Part shown: piece by piece, positions 1 to 7,952 of the stretch
How positions within the stretch are numbered: the first letter of the stretch is position 1
Layout of the letters: the number at the start of each line of letters is the position of its first letter
Virus record (IMG/VR): IMGVR_UViG_3300040960_000750
Span: 1-25,929 of that record
DNA length: 25,929 bases
From: a virus
Strand: one strand, 5' to 3'
Notes under the pieces: model-generated
The model's database searches: none
Told to the model about the DNA's origin: nothing
Seen by the model: only the letters and a program-made list of their open reading frames with translations
Translations under genes and position numbers: made by a program

Positions 1-1062
1 TACTGTTATGTTTCTTATATAAGGTGAACGTGATGTAACTGTCATTCCGGGTGCAAAGCGGAATGCATGTCCAGTATTTGCTCCTACATTATAATAAAAA
101 TTTGCAACAGTTATGTCTTCTACAGTACATTCACCGTTAAGTAAAAATGCATCTTGATCGTTTGTTCCTACTGTAGGTTGTATAGTAACACTTCTTAAAC
201 TTTTACCAGTAACAGTTACACCTGTTGGTACAGTCATAGGAAATTCTTCAGTATAAACACCAGGATAGATATAAATTGTATCACCTGATACAGCTTGCGA
301 TAATGCATGTTTTACACTCGCAAATGGATCGTTTTGGTGTGTACCGCTATATGTATCATCACCGTTTTCAGCAACGTATATAATATTACCTTGACGTAAA
401 ACAAGATCAATACCATCTGCTTCTATTGCATCAGATTCTATGGCATCGAAATTTGCATTTTTAACCCAAACATCATTCCATCTTGCTCCGCCAGTATCAG
501 GATTACTACCTAAATTATATGTATTATTTTGTGCAGGAACAATATTAGAATTGATTTCTGAATTAAAAACAATCTCATCGGTATTTGCATCACCAATTCT
601 AATTGTTCCGTCTGCTGTAATGTTTCCTGTAGCGTAAATATCTCCTGTAACATTAAGATCAGAATAAACTTCAACGCTACCAGTACCATTAGGTCTTAGT
701 TCGATATTAGCATTAGATTCATTTGATTTAATTGCATTGCCTTCTAGATCTAAACTATCAATAGTAAGTCTATTTTGATAAACAACGTTATCACCAGTAC
801 CTAATGCAAGAACACTTGCACTTGTACTAATAGTGTTATCTGTGATGTTTATCTGACCTATATCAGCAAAATTAGTAATTTCTAAAAGTGTAGATCTAGT
901 TGTTCCGCCTACATCTAAATCAAATTGAGGGCTAGAATTATTAACGCCGATGCGCTGGTTATTAACATCTAGATATAGAAGATCCGTCTCAAAAGCTAGG
1001 TCTACTCCTTGACGAAGTAGGTTTTGCTTTAAGAGCGGACCACTTATACGACCAACAGCCAT
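1..1062 (-). CDS. Modular tail-fibre-like virion protein, N-terminal part (runs off window)
   Basis: The frame is open from an ATG at 1062 to the window edge (354 codons) and continues beyond it. An SD-like GAGGAG lies just upstream of the ATG. The product starts MAVGRISGPLL. It carries a SNANIELRPNGTGSVEV motif near residue 115, a YNLGS motif, and then a segment with VYVAENGDDTYSGTH followed by turns typical of a right-handed beta-helix (pectin-lyase-like) domain. The same blocks occur in the same order in the protein encoded at 1207-4629, so the two are paralogues. By analogy with T4-like marine phages it is probably a fibre or other adhesin-type virion component that meets the host surface. 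The exact virion position is unknown. A late-promoter-like GATAAATA sits about 115 nt upstream. Confidence 0.85.
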   Translation of the reverse strand, partial: MAVGRISGPLLKQNLLRQGVDLAFETDLLYLDVNNQRIGVNNSSPQFDLDVGGTTRSTLLEITNFADIGQINITDNTISTSASVLALGTGDNVVYQNRLTIDSLDLEGNAIKSNESNANIELRPNGTGSVEVYSDLNVTGDIYATGNITADGTIRIGDANTDEIVFNSEINSNIVPAQNNTYNLGSNPDTGGARWNDVWVKNANFDAIESDAIEADGIDLVLRQGNIIYVAENGDDTYSGTHQNDPFASVKHALSQAVSGDTIYIYPGVYTEEFPMTVPTGVTVTGKSLRSVTIQPTVGTNDQDAFLLNGECTVEDITVANFYYNVGANTGHAFRFAPGMTVTSRSPYIRNITV

Positions 1063-1175
1063 CTCTTCTCCTCAATTCGGGGATCCTGTCCCTCTAACCA
1101 AATTTTCATCCCTTGGGCTCTTTGCTGGTTAACCACAGTTTGACCCTGCAAATATTGGTCTTACTTGCATTAATT

Positions 1176-1184
1176 ATATTTATC
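1176..1184 (-). promoter_or_regulatory. Putative gp55-type late promoter for the fibre gene at 1-1062
   Basis: The minus strand reads GATAAATAT, close to the T4 late -10 element TATAAATA. It lies in the 144-nt gap between the two fibre genes, which also lacks other coding potential. The leader would be about 105-110 nt. Assignment rests on motif match and on the presence of a gp55 gene in the window. Confidence 0.5.
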
Positions 1185-1206
1185 CAATTCGCCGTTTTAG
1201 GGGTGT

Positions 1207-4200
1207 TTAGCCTAGGAGAATGCTCCAAAGTGTTATTCTATCTAGCATATATTCTTCAGTAACTGGATCTTCTTCTACACCAGTGCTTTCAATCCAATCA
1301 GTGCCATTATAAACTTCTAATAGGGCTAACCCTACATTGTATCTTATAGCTCCTAATTCAGTATTGTTAGATGTATCAGTTGCATATCTAAATGATAATT
1401 GCGCAACAGCTACTTCGTCAAAGCTTCCTTCGGCACTATCTAGTTGCACTACTCTAAATCTAACTGTAGCTGGATTAAAACTGCTCGGTAATGCTTCTAG
1501 TGTAATATCAAAATCTGTCCAAGTTGGAAAACCTGTAGCTTGAGTGCCGAACATTAAAACTGATATAGTTTCCCAAATAATTCCATCATCGCTCCATTGT
1601 AATTCTAAATCTTTTCCGTTACGTGGAGTTCTAAAAGATGCTTTGCCATTTGTATCATTACCTGAAATAAATTTTCCTGTAATTGCTCCGCCAATGAAAT
1701 CTGTCAAATCGTAAGTTGCACTAACAATACTTCTTGTATTAGCGCCAGTAAATAGATAATGCCTGTAAGTATCAAATCCGCCAGTTCCGGTTCCGGTTCC
1801 TGGATCAGTTACTGTAACACCAGACGTGACGGTCGTTATAATAGATGCACCTGCAAGTGATTGCCCTAGTGCAACATCTGCTGTATCTTCTAAAGTATAA
1901 GTACCATTACTAGGAACAACTGTACCAAATGTTCCGCCTACTTTTACATAACCTTTGTCTGTAGCACTTAATTCAATAGCGCCGACTGTATCAGTATTGG
2001 TCCATATATTATTTCTAAAATATTCTTTACCATCTAGATATACACTACCGGTACCATTTCTTCTAATATCTAAATCTGCATTTGAATCAATAGTAGATAT
2101 TGTTGCGCCATCAAATAGAATACTATCTCCGGCTAACCCATGTATTTCTAAACCTAAACTATTTACTTGTCCTACGCTGTCCCCATTTACTGCAATGTTG
2201 ATAGTATTGTCAGTTGGATGAGCAGTAATCGAAGTTAATCTATCGTCCGAGAATATTCCGCCAATGCCTATATTACTTGTAGAATAACCTTCAAAAATAT
2301 TATCTTCTGTATTAAATCTAAGATCGCCTTCGCCATCTATTCTTTCATCATTATCACCTTTTGGTAATACAAATTTATCTGCATCAATACGTAAATTACT
2401 CGGAGTAGATAATATTAAATCGCTATCTACTAAATCGCTATCTACTGTTGATATGGTATCTGCATTAAAAGTAACATTTTGAAAATTAACTGTTCCTACA
2501 CCGTTTGTTATAAATTCTAAATCGCTATTGCTAGAAGTTGTAGTAATATAATTGTCTTTAAATTTAATATCGTCGATTTGGCTATCGTCTATACGAACTG
2601 ACCATTTCTTGGTAGGAGATCCTAAATTGTAAGAACTGTTTACATCAGGAACTAAGTTTTGTGATATAGGCGTGTTAAATTTTAAAGTATCAGTAGGTTC
2701 ATTACCAAATGTTATTAGTGCGCCCTGGATGTTTACATCGTTTGAAACTGCTAGGTCTTTTAGTATACTAACATTAGTAAGGAAGTTTATATCATTTGTA
2801 GCAGTGTCAATATTTAGATCTCCGTCTAAACTAAAGACTGTGTTACCGTCAAACCTAATATTTCCTGTATCAACATAGTTGACGCCTATTATTGTTTCAT
2901 CGTCTCCGTCGGAAACAGTAATTTGACTTAATCCGTCAAAGTCAACTTGGCTTGCATCAATGCTTGTAAGTCCATTCTCTAAGTTTACAAAAAAAGATTC
3001 TCCAACTTTAAAAGTACCTCTTTCGTCTGTAGATTGATAAAAAACTTTACCATTATTAATTTGGATTGCTTCTTTTGTATGGTCCACTCTTGTTGTATCA
3101 TTATCTACAAATCTTCCTGACCCTATATATGCAAAGTTGTGATTTATCAAGTACATAATGCAATCATCGCCGTCTGCTTCTGCGCCGATATTTCCGTATA
3201 CATTTGCACTACCGATAGAACGTATTTCAGCACCGTACATCATTGTTGAGCCATCTTCGCTTAGATGCCCAGTTGCTCCTCTTACTGCATATAAGCCTCT
3301 ATTAGCAAAATATGTAAAACTATTAAGCCACTCAACTCTTACACCATTGGTCATTGTTATAGCATCAACTCCGGGTGTTATAAATGTTGCGCTATGAAAT
3401 AACATACTTGCATTACGACTTGCAAAATCTACTTCTGCACCATCAATATAAGCGCCTCGACCTGCATCTCCTTGAGAATATCCTCTAGGATCATCGCCTG
3501 TTGTAATACTTCCTTGTGTAATTACAGTGACATTTTGAATATAAGGTGAACGATTTGTTACTACTGCACCTGAAGCAAACCTAAATGCATGTCCTGTATT
3601 ATTTAAACTGTCGTAAAAGAAATCTTTAATTGTTAAATTTTGTACAGTAGTTTCTCCTGTAAGTAGAAAACAATCACTTGCTAGTGTTCCACTTGTAGGT
3701 TTTATAGATACACTTCTTATTCCGTGTCCATTTATAATTGTATTAGAAGGAACAGTTAAAGGAAATTCTTCTTCATATTCTCCTGGAAATATTTCAATTT
3801 CAACTTGCTGTCCTGGACTACTATCTGCAAATTCTAATGCTCTTTTTATAGTTCTAAAAGGTCCTTGTTGATGATCTCCAGCATTAGTATCGTCGCCGTT
3901 TATAGCAACATACACTTTGTTTCCTTGACGTAGTGTTAAACGATCAGGTCCAATTGATAAATCTCGTGTTCTTACTGCTGCTCCATTTAGATATGTTGAC
4001 CATAAGTTTGCCCAATATTTTCTATCAGAACCTAAAGCCCAGGTATCTGTAACATCTAATAATATATCACTGTTTATTTCTTTATCAAATGCTACTAAAT
4101 CAGGTGTTTCAGGACCTTCGCCAAAGATTAAGTCGCCATCTAGAGTAATATCTCCAGTTGTTTCTATATTTCCGTATACTCTTAATTCATTTTGTACTTC

Positions 4201-4629
4201 TACAGTACCCGTGCCATTTGGAATTAAGTCAATATTTGCATTTGATTCGCTAGTAGTAATTCTATCATCATCGATTAGTAGTTGATCTGTTGCAAGTGCG
4301 GAAAGTTTAATCTTATTGGCAGAACTCAAATAGATAGTTTCATTTAATTCATTTCTTATAATGCTATTTTCTAGTGTGTAGTTAGGTAATTCTAAACGAT
4401 CGGTATTACCTCCTATAGATTTAATCTTTGTAGGGACAAGTAAGTCTCTCGTAGGCGCTTCAGTTGTAATACCCACACGATTATTAATAGGATCCAAGTG
4501 TAGAAGTGCAGTATCAGCACTTTCATTTTTGAAGTTTAGGTAATCTTTTCCAGAGTTGTCTTGATAAATTTTAAGATTATCTTGTAAGACACCACCGCCT
4601 ATTCTACCATTTTGAGGTTCTCTTGCCAT
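1207..4629 (-). CDS. Large modular tail-fibre-like protein with beta-helix domain
   Basis: This 1140-residue protein is built of repeated modules. Residues about 126-153 hold an SNANIDLIPNGTGTVEV motif, and degenerate copies recur near 699-718 (NSDLEFITNGVGTVNF) and 848-866 (DSNADLDIRRNGTGSVYL). Residues about 238-510 look like a right-handed parallel beta-helix, opening with VYVAINGDDTNAG and PFRTIKRAL, the pattern of pectin-lyase-fold phage adhesins. YNLGS motifs are present. The C-terminal part contains GAIRYNVGLALLEVYNGTDW (1093-1112), a block also found in the small protein at 4661-5170. The start ATG has GGAG at good spacing and a late-promoter-like GCTAAATAC just upstream. It is likely an adhesin or fibre of the virion, expressed late. 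No catalytic residues could be identified, so enzymatic activity is not claimed. Confidence 0.85.
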   Translation of the reverse strand: MAREPQNGRIGGGVLQDNLKIYQDNSGKDYLNFKNESADTALLHLDPINNRVGITTEAPTRDLLVPTKIKSIGGNTDRLELPNYTLENSIIRNELNETIYLSSANKIKLSALATDQLLIDDDRITTSESNANIDLIPNGTGTVEVQNELRVYGNIETTGDITLDGDLIFGEGPETPDLVAFDKEINSDILLDVTDTWALGSDRKYWANLWSTYLNGAAVRTRDLSIGPDRLTLRQGNKVYVAINGDDTNAGDHQQGPFRTIKRALEFADSSPGQQVEIEIFPGEYEEEFPLTVPSNTIINGHGIRSVSIKPTSGTLASDCFLLTGETTVQNLTIKDFFYDSLNNTGHAFRFASGAVVTNRSPYIQNVTVITQGSITTGDDPRGYSQGDAGRGAYIDGAEVDFASRNASMLFHSATFITPGVDAITMTNGVRVEWLNSFTYFANRGLYAVRGATGHLSEDGSTMMYGAEIRSIGSANVYGNIGAEADGDDCIMYLINHNFAYIGSGRFVDNDTTRVDHTKEAIQINNGKVFYQSTDERGTFKVGESFFVNLENGLTSIDASQVDFDGLSQITVSDGDDETIIGVNYVDTGNIRFDGNTVFSLDGDLNIDTATNDINFLTNVSILKDLAVSNDVNIQGALITFGNEPTDTLKFNTPISQNLVPDVNSSYNLGSPTKKWSVRIDDSQIDDIKFKDNYITTTSSNSDLEFITNGVGTVNFQNVTFNADTISTVDSDLVDSDLILSTPSNLRIDADKFVLPKGDNDERIDGEGDLRFNTEDNIFEGYSTSNIGIGGIFSDDRLTSITAHPTDNTINIAVNGDSVGQVNSLGLEIHGLAGDSILFDGATISTIDSNADLDIRRNGTGSVYLDGKEYFRNNIWTNTDTVGAIELSATDKGYVKVGGTFGTVVPSNGTYTLEDTADVALGQSLAGASIITTVTSGVTVTDPGTGTGTGGFDTYRHYLFTGANTRSIVSATYDLTDFIGGAITGKFISGNDTNGKASFRTPRNGKDLELQWSDDGIIWETISVLMFGTQATGFPTWTDFDITLEALPSSFNPATVRFRVVQLDSAEGSFDEVAVAQLSFRYATDTSNNTELGAIRYNVGLALLEVYNGTDWIESTGVEEDPVTEEYMLDRITLWSILLG

Positions 4630-4647
4630 TGACTACTCCATGCTGTA

Positions 4648-4656
4648 GTATTTAGC
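4648..4656 (-). promoter_or_regulatory. Putative late promoter for the 1140-aa fibre gene
   Basis: The minus strand reads GCTAAATAC, about 18 nt before the ATG at 4629, with GGAG between. It matches the N(A/C/T)TAAATA-C family seen before other structural genes here. Confidence 0.45.
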
Positions 4657-4660
4657 GGAT

Positions 4661-5170
4661 TTACTTATCAAAATTGTGTAGTACAGTCACAGGTTTACCA
4701 AAAGGCACAGGAGTTAAAAATCTAACATACCATCCTGCTGGCTTACCTGTTGGGTTTTGTTTAAGGATATAGTTTGTTGTTGAAATTTGGAAAACGTTTT
4801 CAACAAATACTAAAATATTTTGTGCTGCGTCTGGTACAGGAAAATCAGGATCTTTACTATTCAAAGGACCAAAATCAATTTCACTAGCATCTCCAACACC
4901 TAAATTCTGTTGTACAATACCTGGATCTTGATTAGGTTCTTTAAACCGTATCTCTCTCCAAGCACCATTCTGAAATGCTTCTAGTTGATTGTCTGTAGTA
5001 TTATATCTTATTTGTCCATTTTCTGGATAAAAGGGTCTTTCTTGTATTCTACCCTTAGGAAGCCTTGCACTAGTTCTGCTGTCCATAATAACTTGGTCAT
5101 TAGAGTCATACTTTACGCCACTACCTCTAATGCTTCTTAAATTTGTGCTTTGACTTCTAATTAATCTCAT
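4661..5170 (-). CDS. Small virion structural protein with fibre-type GQIRYN motif
   Basis: This 169-residue protein begins MRLIRSQSTNLRS. It carries GQIRYNTTDNQLEAFQNGAW at residues about 52-71, the same motif type seen at the C terminus of the 1140-aa fibre protein. In marine T4-like phages this block recurs in fibre-associated and other virion proteins. Its ATG directly follows the stop codon of the upstream gene (TAA then ATG), which suggests translational coupling. The C-terminal half (QNILVFVENVFQISTTNYIL) looks beta-rich. I infer a fibre-associated or baseplate-periphery structural role. No enzymatic motif is visible. Confidence 0.75.
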   Translation of the reverse strand: MRLIRSQSTNLRSIRGSGVKYDSNDQVIMDSRTSARLPKGRIQERPFYPENGQIRYNTTDNQLEAFQNGAWREIRFKEPNQDPGIVQQNLGVGDASEIDFGPLNSKDPDFPVPDAAQNILVFVENVFQISTTNYILKQNPTGKPAGWYVRFLTPVPFGKPVTVLHNFDK

Positions 5171-5530
5171 TTATACTTCCAAATAGCTTACCGTTGCACT
5201 TAATACTGTAGGAGATTCTCCTAGTAAAACAATTCTATCACCTTCACTTAGTACAACTTTTTCACTATCAAACGTAAAAGTTTCTCCTGCAGGTAAAGGT
5301 AAGTTGTTGATAACTTTATTTGTATCGCTTTTTGGTTCGCCACTTTTTACAAAGTGCATATCAAATTGTGTTAATCCATCTTCTTCGTGATCAGGATTTG
5401 GAACTACAGTATTACATACCATAATTGTTGTTATAGCCCATCTTTCACCTGCAGGAACTGTATTGTCTACACCATTGCTAGGTAAAAGTTCTGTATCTGT
5501 GCTTCCTATTGCTACGCTGTTTATTGCCAT
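5171..5530 (-). CDS. Small beta-rich virion protein, unassigned
   Basis: This 119-residue acidic protein begins MAINSVAIGSTDTEL. It looks like a single beta-sandwich domain: alternating hydrophobic strands such as RWAITTIMVCNT and DRIVLLGESPTVLSATVSYL, with no signal peptide or membrane segment. An AAGGAT SD-like sequence precedes the ATG. It lies 9 nt after the upstream gene and abuts the downstream one, so it belongs to the late structural operon. I do not recognise a specific T4 equivalent. A fibre accessory or capsid/tail decoration role is inferred only from context. Confidence 0.7.
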   Translation of the reverse strand: MAINSVAIGSTDTELLPSNGVDNTVPAGERWAITTIMVCNTVVPNPDHEEDGLTQFDMHFVKSGEPKSDTNKVINNLPLPAGETFTFDSEKVVLSEGDRIVLLGESPTVLSATVSYLEV

Positions 5531-5539
5531 GTGTAATCC

Positions 5540-6571
5540 TTAAAATAACATACTGTATACCAGTGCTCTATTATTACTTATAATTTCATCTCTAGTTGTG
5601 TCCTCATGACCGAAAAACAAGCCACTACCACCTTCGGCTCTATCACTTACATATAAGCGCATACCGCTTTCGGGTAGTGCAGGCTCTAAAGACGCATCGT
5701 CAATAGTAGGTTGACTGTTTATTTCTAGCACATCATTAATTGTAACTGCGCCTGTGCCTGGAGCAGATAATATCATAGGTTCGTTAGAATCAATAGTTTC
5801 AATTTTTGTACCACTAATTCTTAAATTGTTTAATTCAATCCTGTTATCAAAAAACTGTGCTTTTATTGTACCGTCAACTCCAATATCTACAGAACTTTGG
5901 TTGCCAGTAACTTCTATATCTTTTGTTTCAACAAAAGTTTTAGATAAAGTACCTTCTTCAATTCTATCTTGGAAAACACCTGCAAAATAACTGTTAATAT
6001 AATCAACAATAGATTTAGCATTAGGTATATAATCGTCATCTTGTACACCGTCAGCGTTAGGACCACCAGTAATATCAAGATTGCCTGCAACATAAGTAAA
6101 AACTTGTTCTTCGTAATTGTTGGTTCCAGTTACACTTATGACACCTTGATCTTGATTTATTAAATATAAATCTCCACCACCTGTGCTAATACTGTTTGTT
6201 CTTAAACCTACAAGAGCTGAAGTGTCATCTTTTAGTACCCATACACCGTTTTTAGTTGTGTCAGTTATAGGATCTGTCCAGCTTAAATTTTCATCAAATA
6301 CCACATATGCATCAACTAGAGAACCTCTATCAATTCTAATACCTGATGTGTTTAATGTTATACCTGCGCCTGTTTCGCCACTGTTAAGAAGAATAATATT
6401 ATCTTCGATAGTCATGTTTTCTGTATTAACAGTTGTAGTGTTACCTGCAACAAGTAAGTCACCAGTGATTGTAACAGTTCCTTGATCAAAACCTGTATTT
6501 AAGATAATATTTCCGCCAGGTTGAACTTGTATTGTGTAATCACCGTATGGTACTTGTAAAAACTTTGACAT
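5540..6571 (-). CDS. Fibre-like virion structural protein
   Basis: This 343-residue protein begins MSKFLQVPYGDYTIQV. The N-terminal third has GTVTITGDLLVAGNTTTVNT followed by NIILLNSGETGAGIT and a TSGIRIDRG stretch, a module often seen in marine T4-like fibre or structural proteins. Near residues 262-280 is DSNEPMILSAPGTGAVTIND, a divergent copy of the motif repeated in the two larger fibre proteins. The C terminus contains SGMRLYVSD and GLFFGHEDTTRDEI. The start is supported by AAGGAT upstream. Shared modules and operon position argue for a role in the same host-contact structure, late in infection. Confidence 0.8.
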   Translation of the reverse strand: MSKFLQVPYGDYTIQVQPGGNIILNTGFDQGTVTITGDLLVAGNTTTVNTENMTIEDNIILLNSGETGAGITLNTSGIRIDRGSLVDAYVVFDENLSWTDPITDTTKNGVWVLKDDTSALVGLRTNSISTGGGDLYLINQDQGVISVTGTNNYEEQVFTYVAGNLDITGGPNADGVQDDDYIPNAKSIVDYINSYFAGVFQDRIEEGTLSKTFVETKDIEVTGNQSSVDIGVDGTIKAQFFDNRIELNNLRISGTKIETIDSNEPMILSAPGTGAVTINDVLEINSQPTIDDASLEPALPESGMRLYVSDRAEGGSGLFFGHEDTTRDEIISNNRALVYSMLF

Positions 6572-6585
6572 TATAGATCCTTAAA

Positions 6586-6608
6586 TTATGGGGGAATAAA
6601 TCCCCCAA
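6586..6608 (-). other. Intercistronic GGGGGA/TCCCCC hairpin
   Basis: A GGGGGA arm and a TCCCCC arm separated by about 6 nt form a strong GC stem in the 41-nt gap after the 143-aa gene. On the minus strand it is not followed by a clean U-run. It is therefore more likely an RNA-stability or processing element, or a weak terminator, than a strong intrinsic terminator. Confidence 0.45.
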
Positions 6609-6612
6609 AATA

Positions 6613-7044
6613 TTAACCTTGTGCTGGTAATGCTATTGCTAATGTAGTTGCAGGGTTTGTTCCTGTTTCTTTTACTTCAGGAATGTTACCAATGCCATAT
6701 ACAGCATTAAATTCTGTGCCGCCTGCTTCGCACTGTACAGTTCTGTTACGTAGTTTTGTAACTTGATATGTTGTTGAATCAGTACCGTATGCATCAAGTG
6801 TAAATTCACCTGCTACAAGTGCTTCGCCGCCAGCTGTGCCTGCTTTGTTAGCTAGTTTTAAGATTTCATCTCCAGTATGTGGAGCAGTTGATGAATCTAA
6901 ACGTACAACATACTTACCGTTACCTGCTTGGCGAACGATATGAGCTGCTGTGGTTGCTTCTGCACTGCCTGTAAAAAAGTGGCGTGTAACTGCTATACGG
7001 CCTGCACCTTTGCCGATCTTATCTTTGTTAATTGGACGTCCCAT
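6613..7044 (-). CDS. Small virion-like protein of the fibre operon
   Basis: This 143-residue protein begins MGRPINKDKIGKGAGRIAVT. It has a basic N terminus and a beta-rich body (GKYVVRLDSSTA, EFTLDAYGTDSTTYQVTKL). It resembles the MGRP-start small structural proteins encoded near fibre or head genes of marine T4-like phages, although I cannot assign a T4 number. A strong AAGGAG SD lies before the ATG. The leader contains a small GCGG/CCGC hairpin and a late-promoter-like GATAAATAC about 65 nt upstream, so this looks like the first gene of the fibre-region late operon that runs down to position 1. Confidence 0.7.
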   Translation of the reverse strand: MGRPINKDKIGKGAGRIAVTRHFFTGSAEATTAAHIVRQAGNGKYVVRLDSSTAPHTGDEILKLANKAGTAGGEALVAGEFTLDAYGTDSTTYQVTKLRNRTVQCEAGGTEFNAVYGIGNIPEVKETGTNPATTLAIALPAQG

Positions 7045-7105
7045 TGTTTTCTCCTTAATGACGTTTTAGGTCTACGCGGTGGGTTTCCGCATAAATCTAT
7101 ATAAA

Positions 7106-7114
7106 GTATTTATC
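7106..7114 (-). promoter_or_regulatory. Putative late promoter heading the fibre operon
   Basis: The minus strand reads GATAAATAC. It lies immediately downstream of the intrinsic terminator at 7122-7154 and about 62 nt before the ATG at 7044. This arrangement insulates the fibre operon from upstream transcription and restarts it with a T4-type late element. Confidence 0.6.
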
Positions 7115-7119
7115 AAATA

Positions 7120-7376
7120 AGAAAAAAGGCCTACCACGTAATTGTGATAGACCTTCTATATAATATATGATAGGTTGGATTAAGGATTACCAACAACCGC
7201 CTCAACAGATCCTGTCTATCAATTCAGCGGAGCCTAGCATCGGATAGTTACTTCCAAAATACGCATCTTCATGTCTCCATGCTCATGCGCTGCCACTACA
7301 GCTACTAGCCAAGTTACTGCCTCTGTAAAGCAGCGTTTCCTTGCACTATCTAACTTGGACCGTCGTCTTTGTTATG
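7120..7376 (-). ncRNA. Candidate structured non-coding RNA, about 255 nt
   Basis: The stretch 7045-7439 has no convincing gene. The minus strand carries a sigma70-like promoter (7382-7409), then about 220 nt of relatively GC-rich sequence, then a strong terminator. Visible helices are 7309-7316 with 7351-7358 (CCAAGTTA/TAACTTGG), enclosing 7317-7320 with 7330-7333. GATAGT at 7345-7350 (minus) can pair with ACTATC at 7244-7249, outside that helix, giving a pseudoknot-like arrangement. Further hairpins are ACAG-ATC-CTGT at 7205-7215 inside CCGC (7197-7200)/GCGG (7227-7230), and GTTGG/CCAAC near 7174-7195. I do not recognise it as tRNA, tmRNA, RNase P, 6S or SRP RNA. Function is unknown; a regulatory RNA made from a host-type promoter is the simplest reading. 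Confidence 0.65.
7122..7154 (-). terminator. Intrinsic terminator of the 7120-7376 RNA
   Basis: Arms at 7127-7137 and 7144-7154 pair over 11 positions on the minus-strand RNA. Two positions are G-U there but would be C-A mismatches on the plus strand, which fixes the orientation as minus. A run of six U follows (complement of 7122-7127). The loop is six nt. Confidence 0.85.
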
Positions 7377-7381
7377 TACTT

Positions 7382-7409
7382 AATATAACACATACAAAAT
7401 AAAAGTCAA
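7382..7409 (-). promoter_or_regulatory. Sigma70-like promoter of the 7120-7376 RNA
   Basis: The minus strand has TTGACT at 7409-7404 and TATATT at 7387-7382 with a 16-nt spacer (a one-base shift gives 17). Predicted transcription starts near 7375. No ATG with a ribosome site follows, consistent with a non-coding product. Confidence 0.65.
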
Positions 7410-7439
7410 CCACTTTTTTAAAAAAAAATAAATATTTTT

Positions 7440-7673
7440 ATGAGAAAAGTTAATTTATTTTTTAGTCTTGCTCCGAGTCCTTTGTTCTTTTTAGGATTCC
7501 TTTGGAGTTTATATAATATGAATCACATGCAGTCAACTATGTGCGGCGGCAGTCATTGGGAAATGCCTGTGATGTGGTTAGTAATGAGCGTTGCACATAT
7601 AAGTACATGGCTAATGTGGTATCAACAAAGACGCTATCAAAAGATAAATGTTTTTCCTGACAAACAACAATGA
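7440..7673 (+). CDS. Small putative membrane protein, unknown function
   Basis: This 77-residue ORF lies on the strand opposite to its neighbours. It has two hydrophobic segments, about residues 5-26 (LFFSLAPSPLFFLGFLWSLY) and 43-61 (MPVMWLVMSVAHISTWLMW). Between them is a loop rich in Met, His and Cys (MNHMQSTMCGGSHWEM), and a basic tail follows. The organised segments suggest a real two-span membrane protein, and the loop could bind a metal. The ATG has no clear SD, and the upstream bases are almost pure A/T. Its 3' end overlaps the convergent gene by 37 nt. It could be a single-gene 'moron' cargo. I do not recognise a family. Confidence 0.5.
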   Translation: MRKVNLFFSLAPSPLFFLGFLWSLYNMNHMQSTMCGGSHWEMPVMWLVMSVAHISTWLMWYQQRRYQKINVFPDKQQ

Positions 7674-7885
7674 TAGTGTCCATCACGAACTGCTATCATT
7701 GCCCAATAAAAAAATTCGCATTGATCTAATCTAGGATAAAAGCTTACAATGTCATCTGCATAAACATTTCCTGCAGGACCCTTTATATACAATCTCCATA
7801 AAGGTTTCGTTATGTTTGGAACTGGTTCGTAGTAACTACTTATTTCCTTTGCAAATGTGTATTGATCAATTGTTGTCCATTCCAT
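7637..7885 (-). CDS. Small hypothetical protein downstream of gp23
   Basis: This 82-residue protein begins MEWTTIDQYTFAKEISSYYE. It is aromatic-rich (PLWRLYIKGP, QCEFFYWAMIAV), with no membrane span or known motif. No SD is visible, and a TTAAATATA sequence (late-promoter-like) abuts the ATG, so any transcript from it would be nearly leaderless. It is separated from gp23 by a terminator, and its end overlaps the opposing 77-aa gene. The amino-acid composition looks protein-like, but this is a hypothetical gene. Confidence 0.5.
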   Translation of the reverse strand: MEWTTIDQYTFAKEISSYYEPVPNITKPLWRLYIKGPAGNVYADDIVSFYPRLDQCEFFYWAMIAVRDGHYHCCLSGKTFIF

Positions 7886-7899
7886 AGTATATTTAAGTC

Positions 7900-7930
7900 A
7901 AAAAAATAGGCCCCGTAGGGCCTATTTTAT
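7900..7930 (-). terminator. Bidirectional-looking intrinsic terminator after gp23
   Basis: A perfect 10-bp stem (7904-7913 with 7918-7927, core TAGGCCC/GGGCCTA) has a CGTA loop. It is followed by seven T on the minus strand and bordered by TTTTA on the plus strand. It begins 22 nt after the gp23 stop codon, so it should end the head operon transcript. Confidence 0.9.
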
Positions 7931-7952
7931 ATTTGCATTACTAAAGTAACTA

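Noticed and set aside
7045-7440. tRNA or tmRNA in the gene-free region
   Set aside because: No T-loop GTTCGA-type sequence with paired acceptor arms and no tag-peptide frame were found; the helices seen do not form a cloverleaf.
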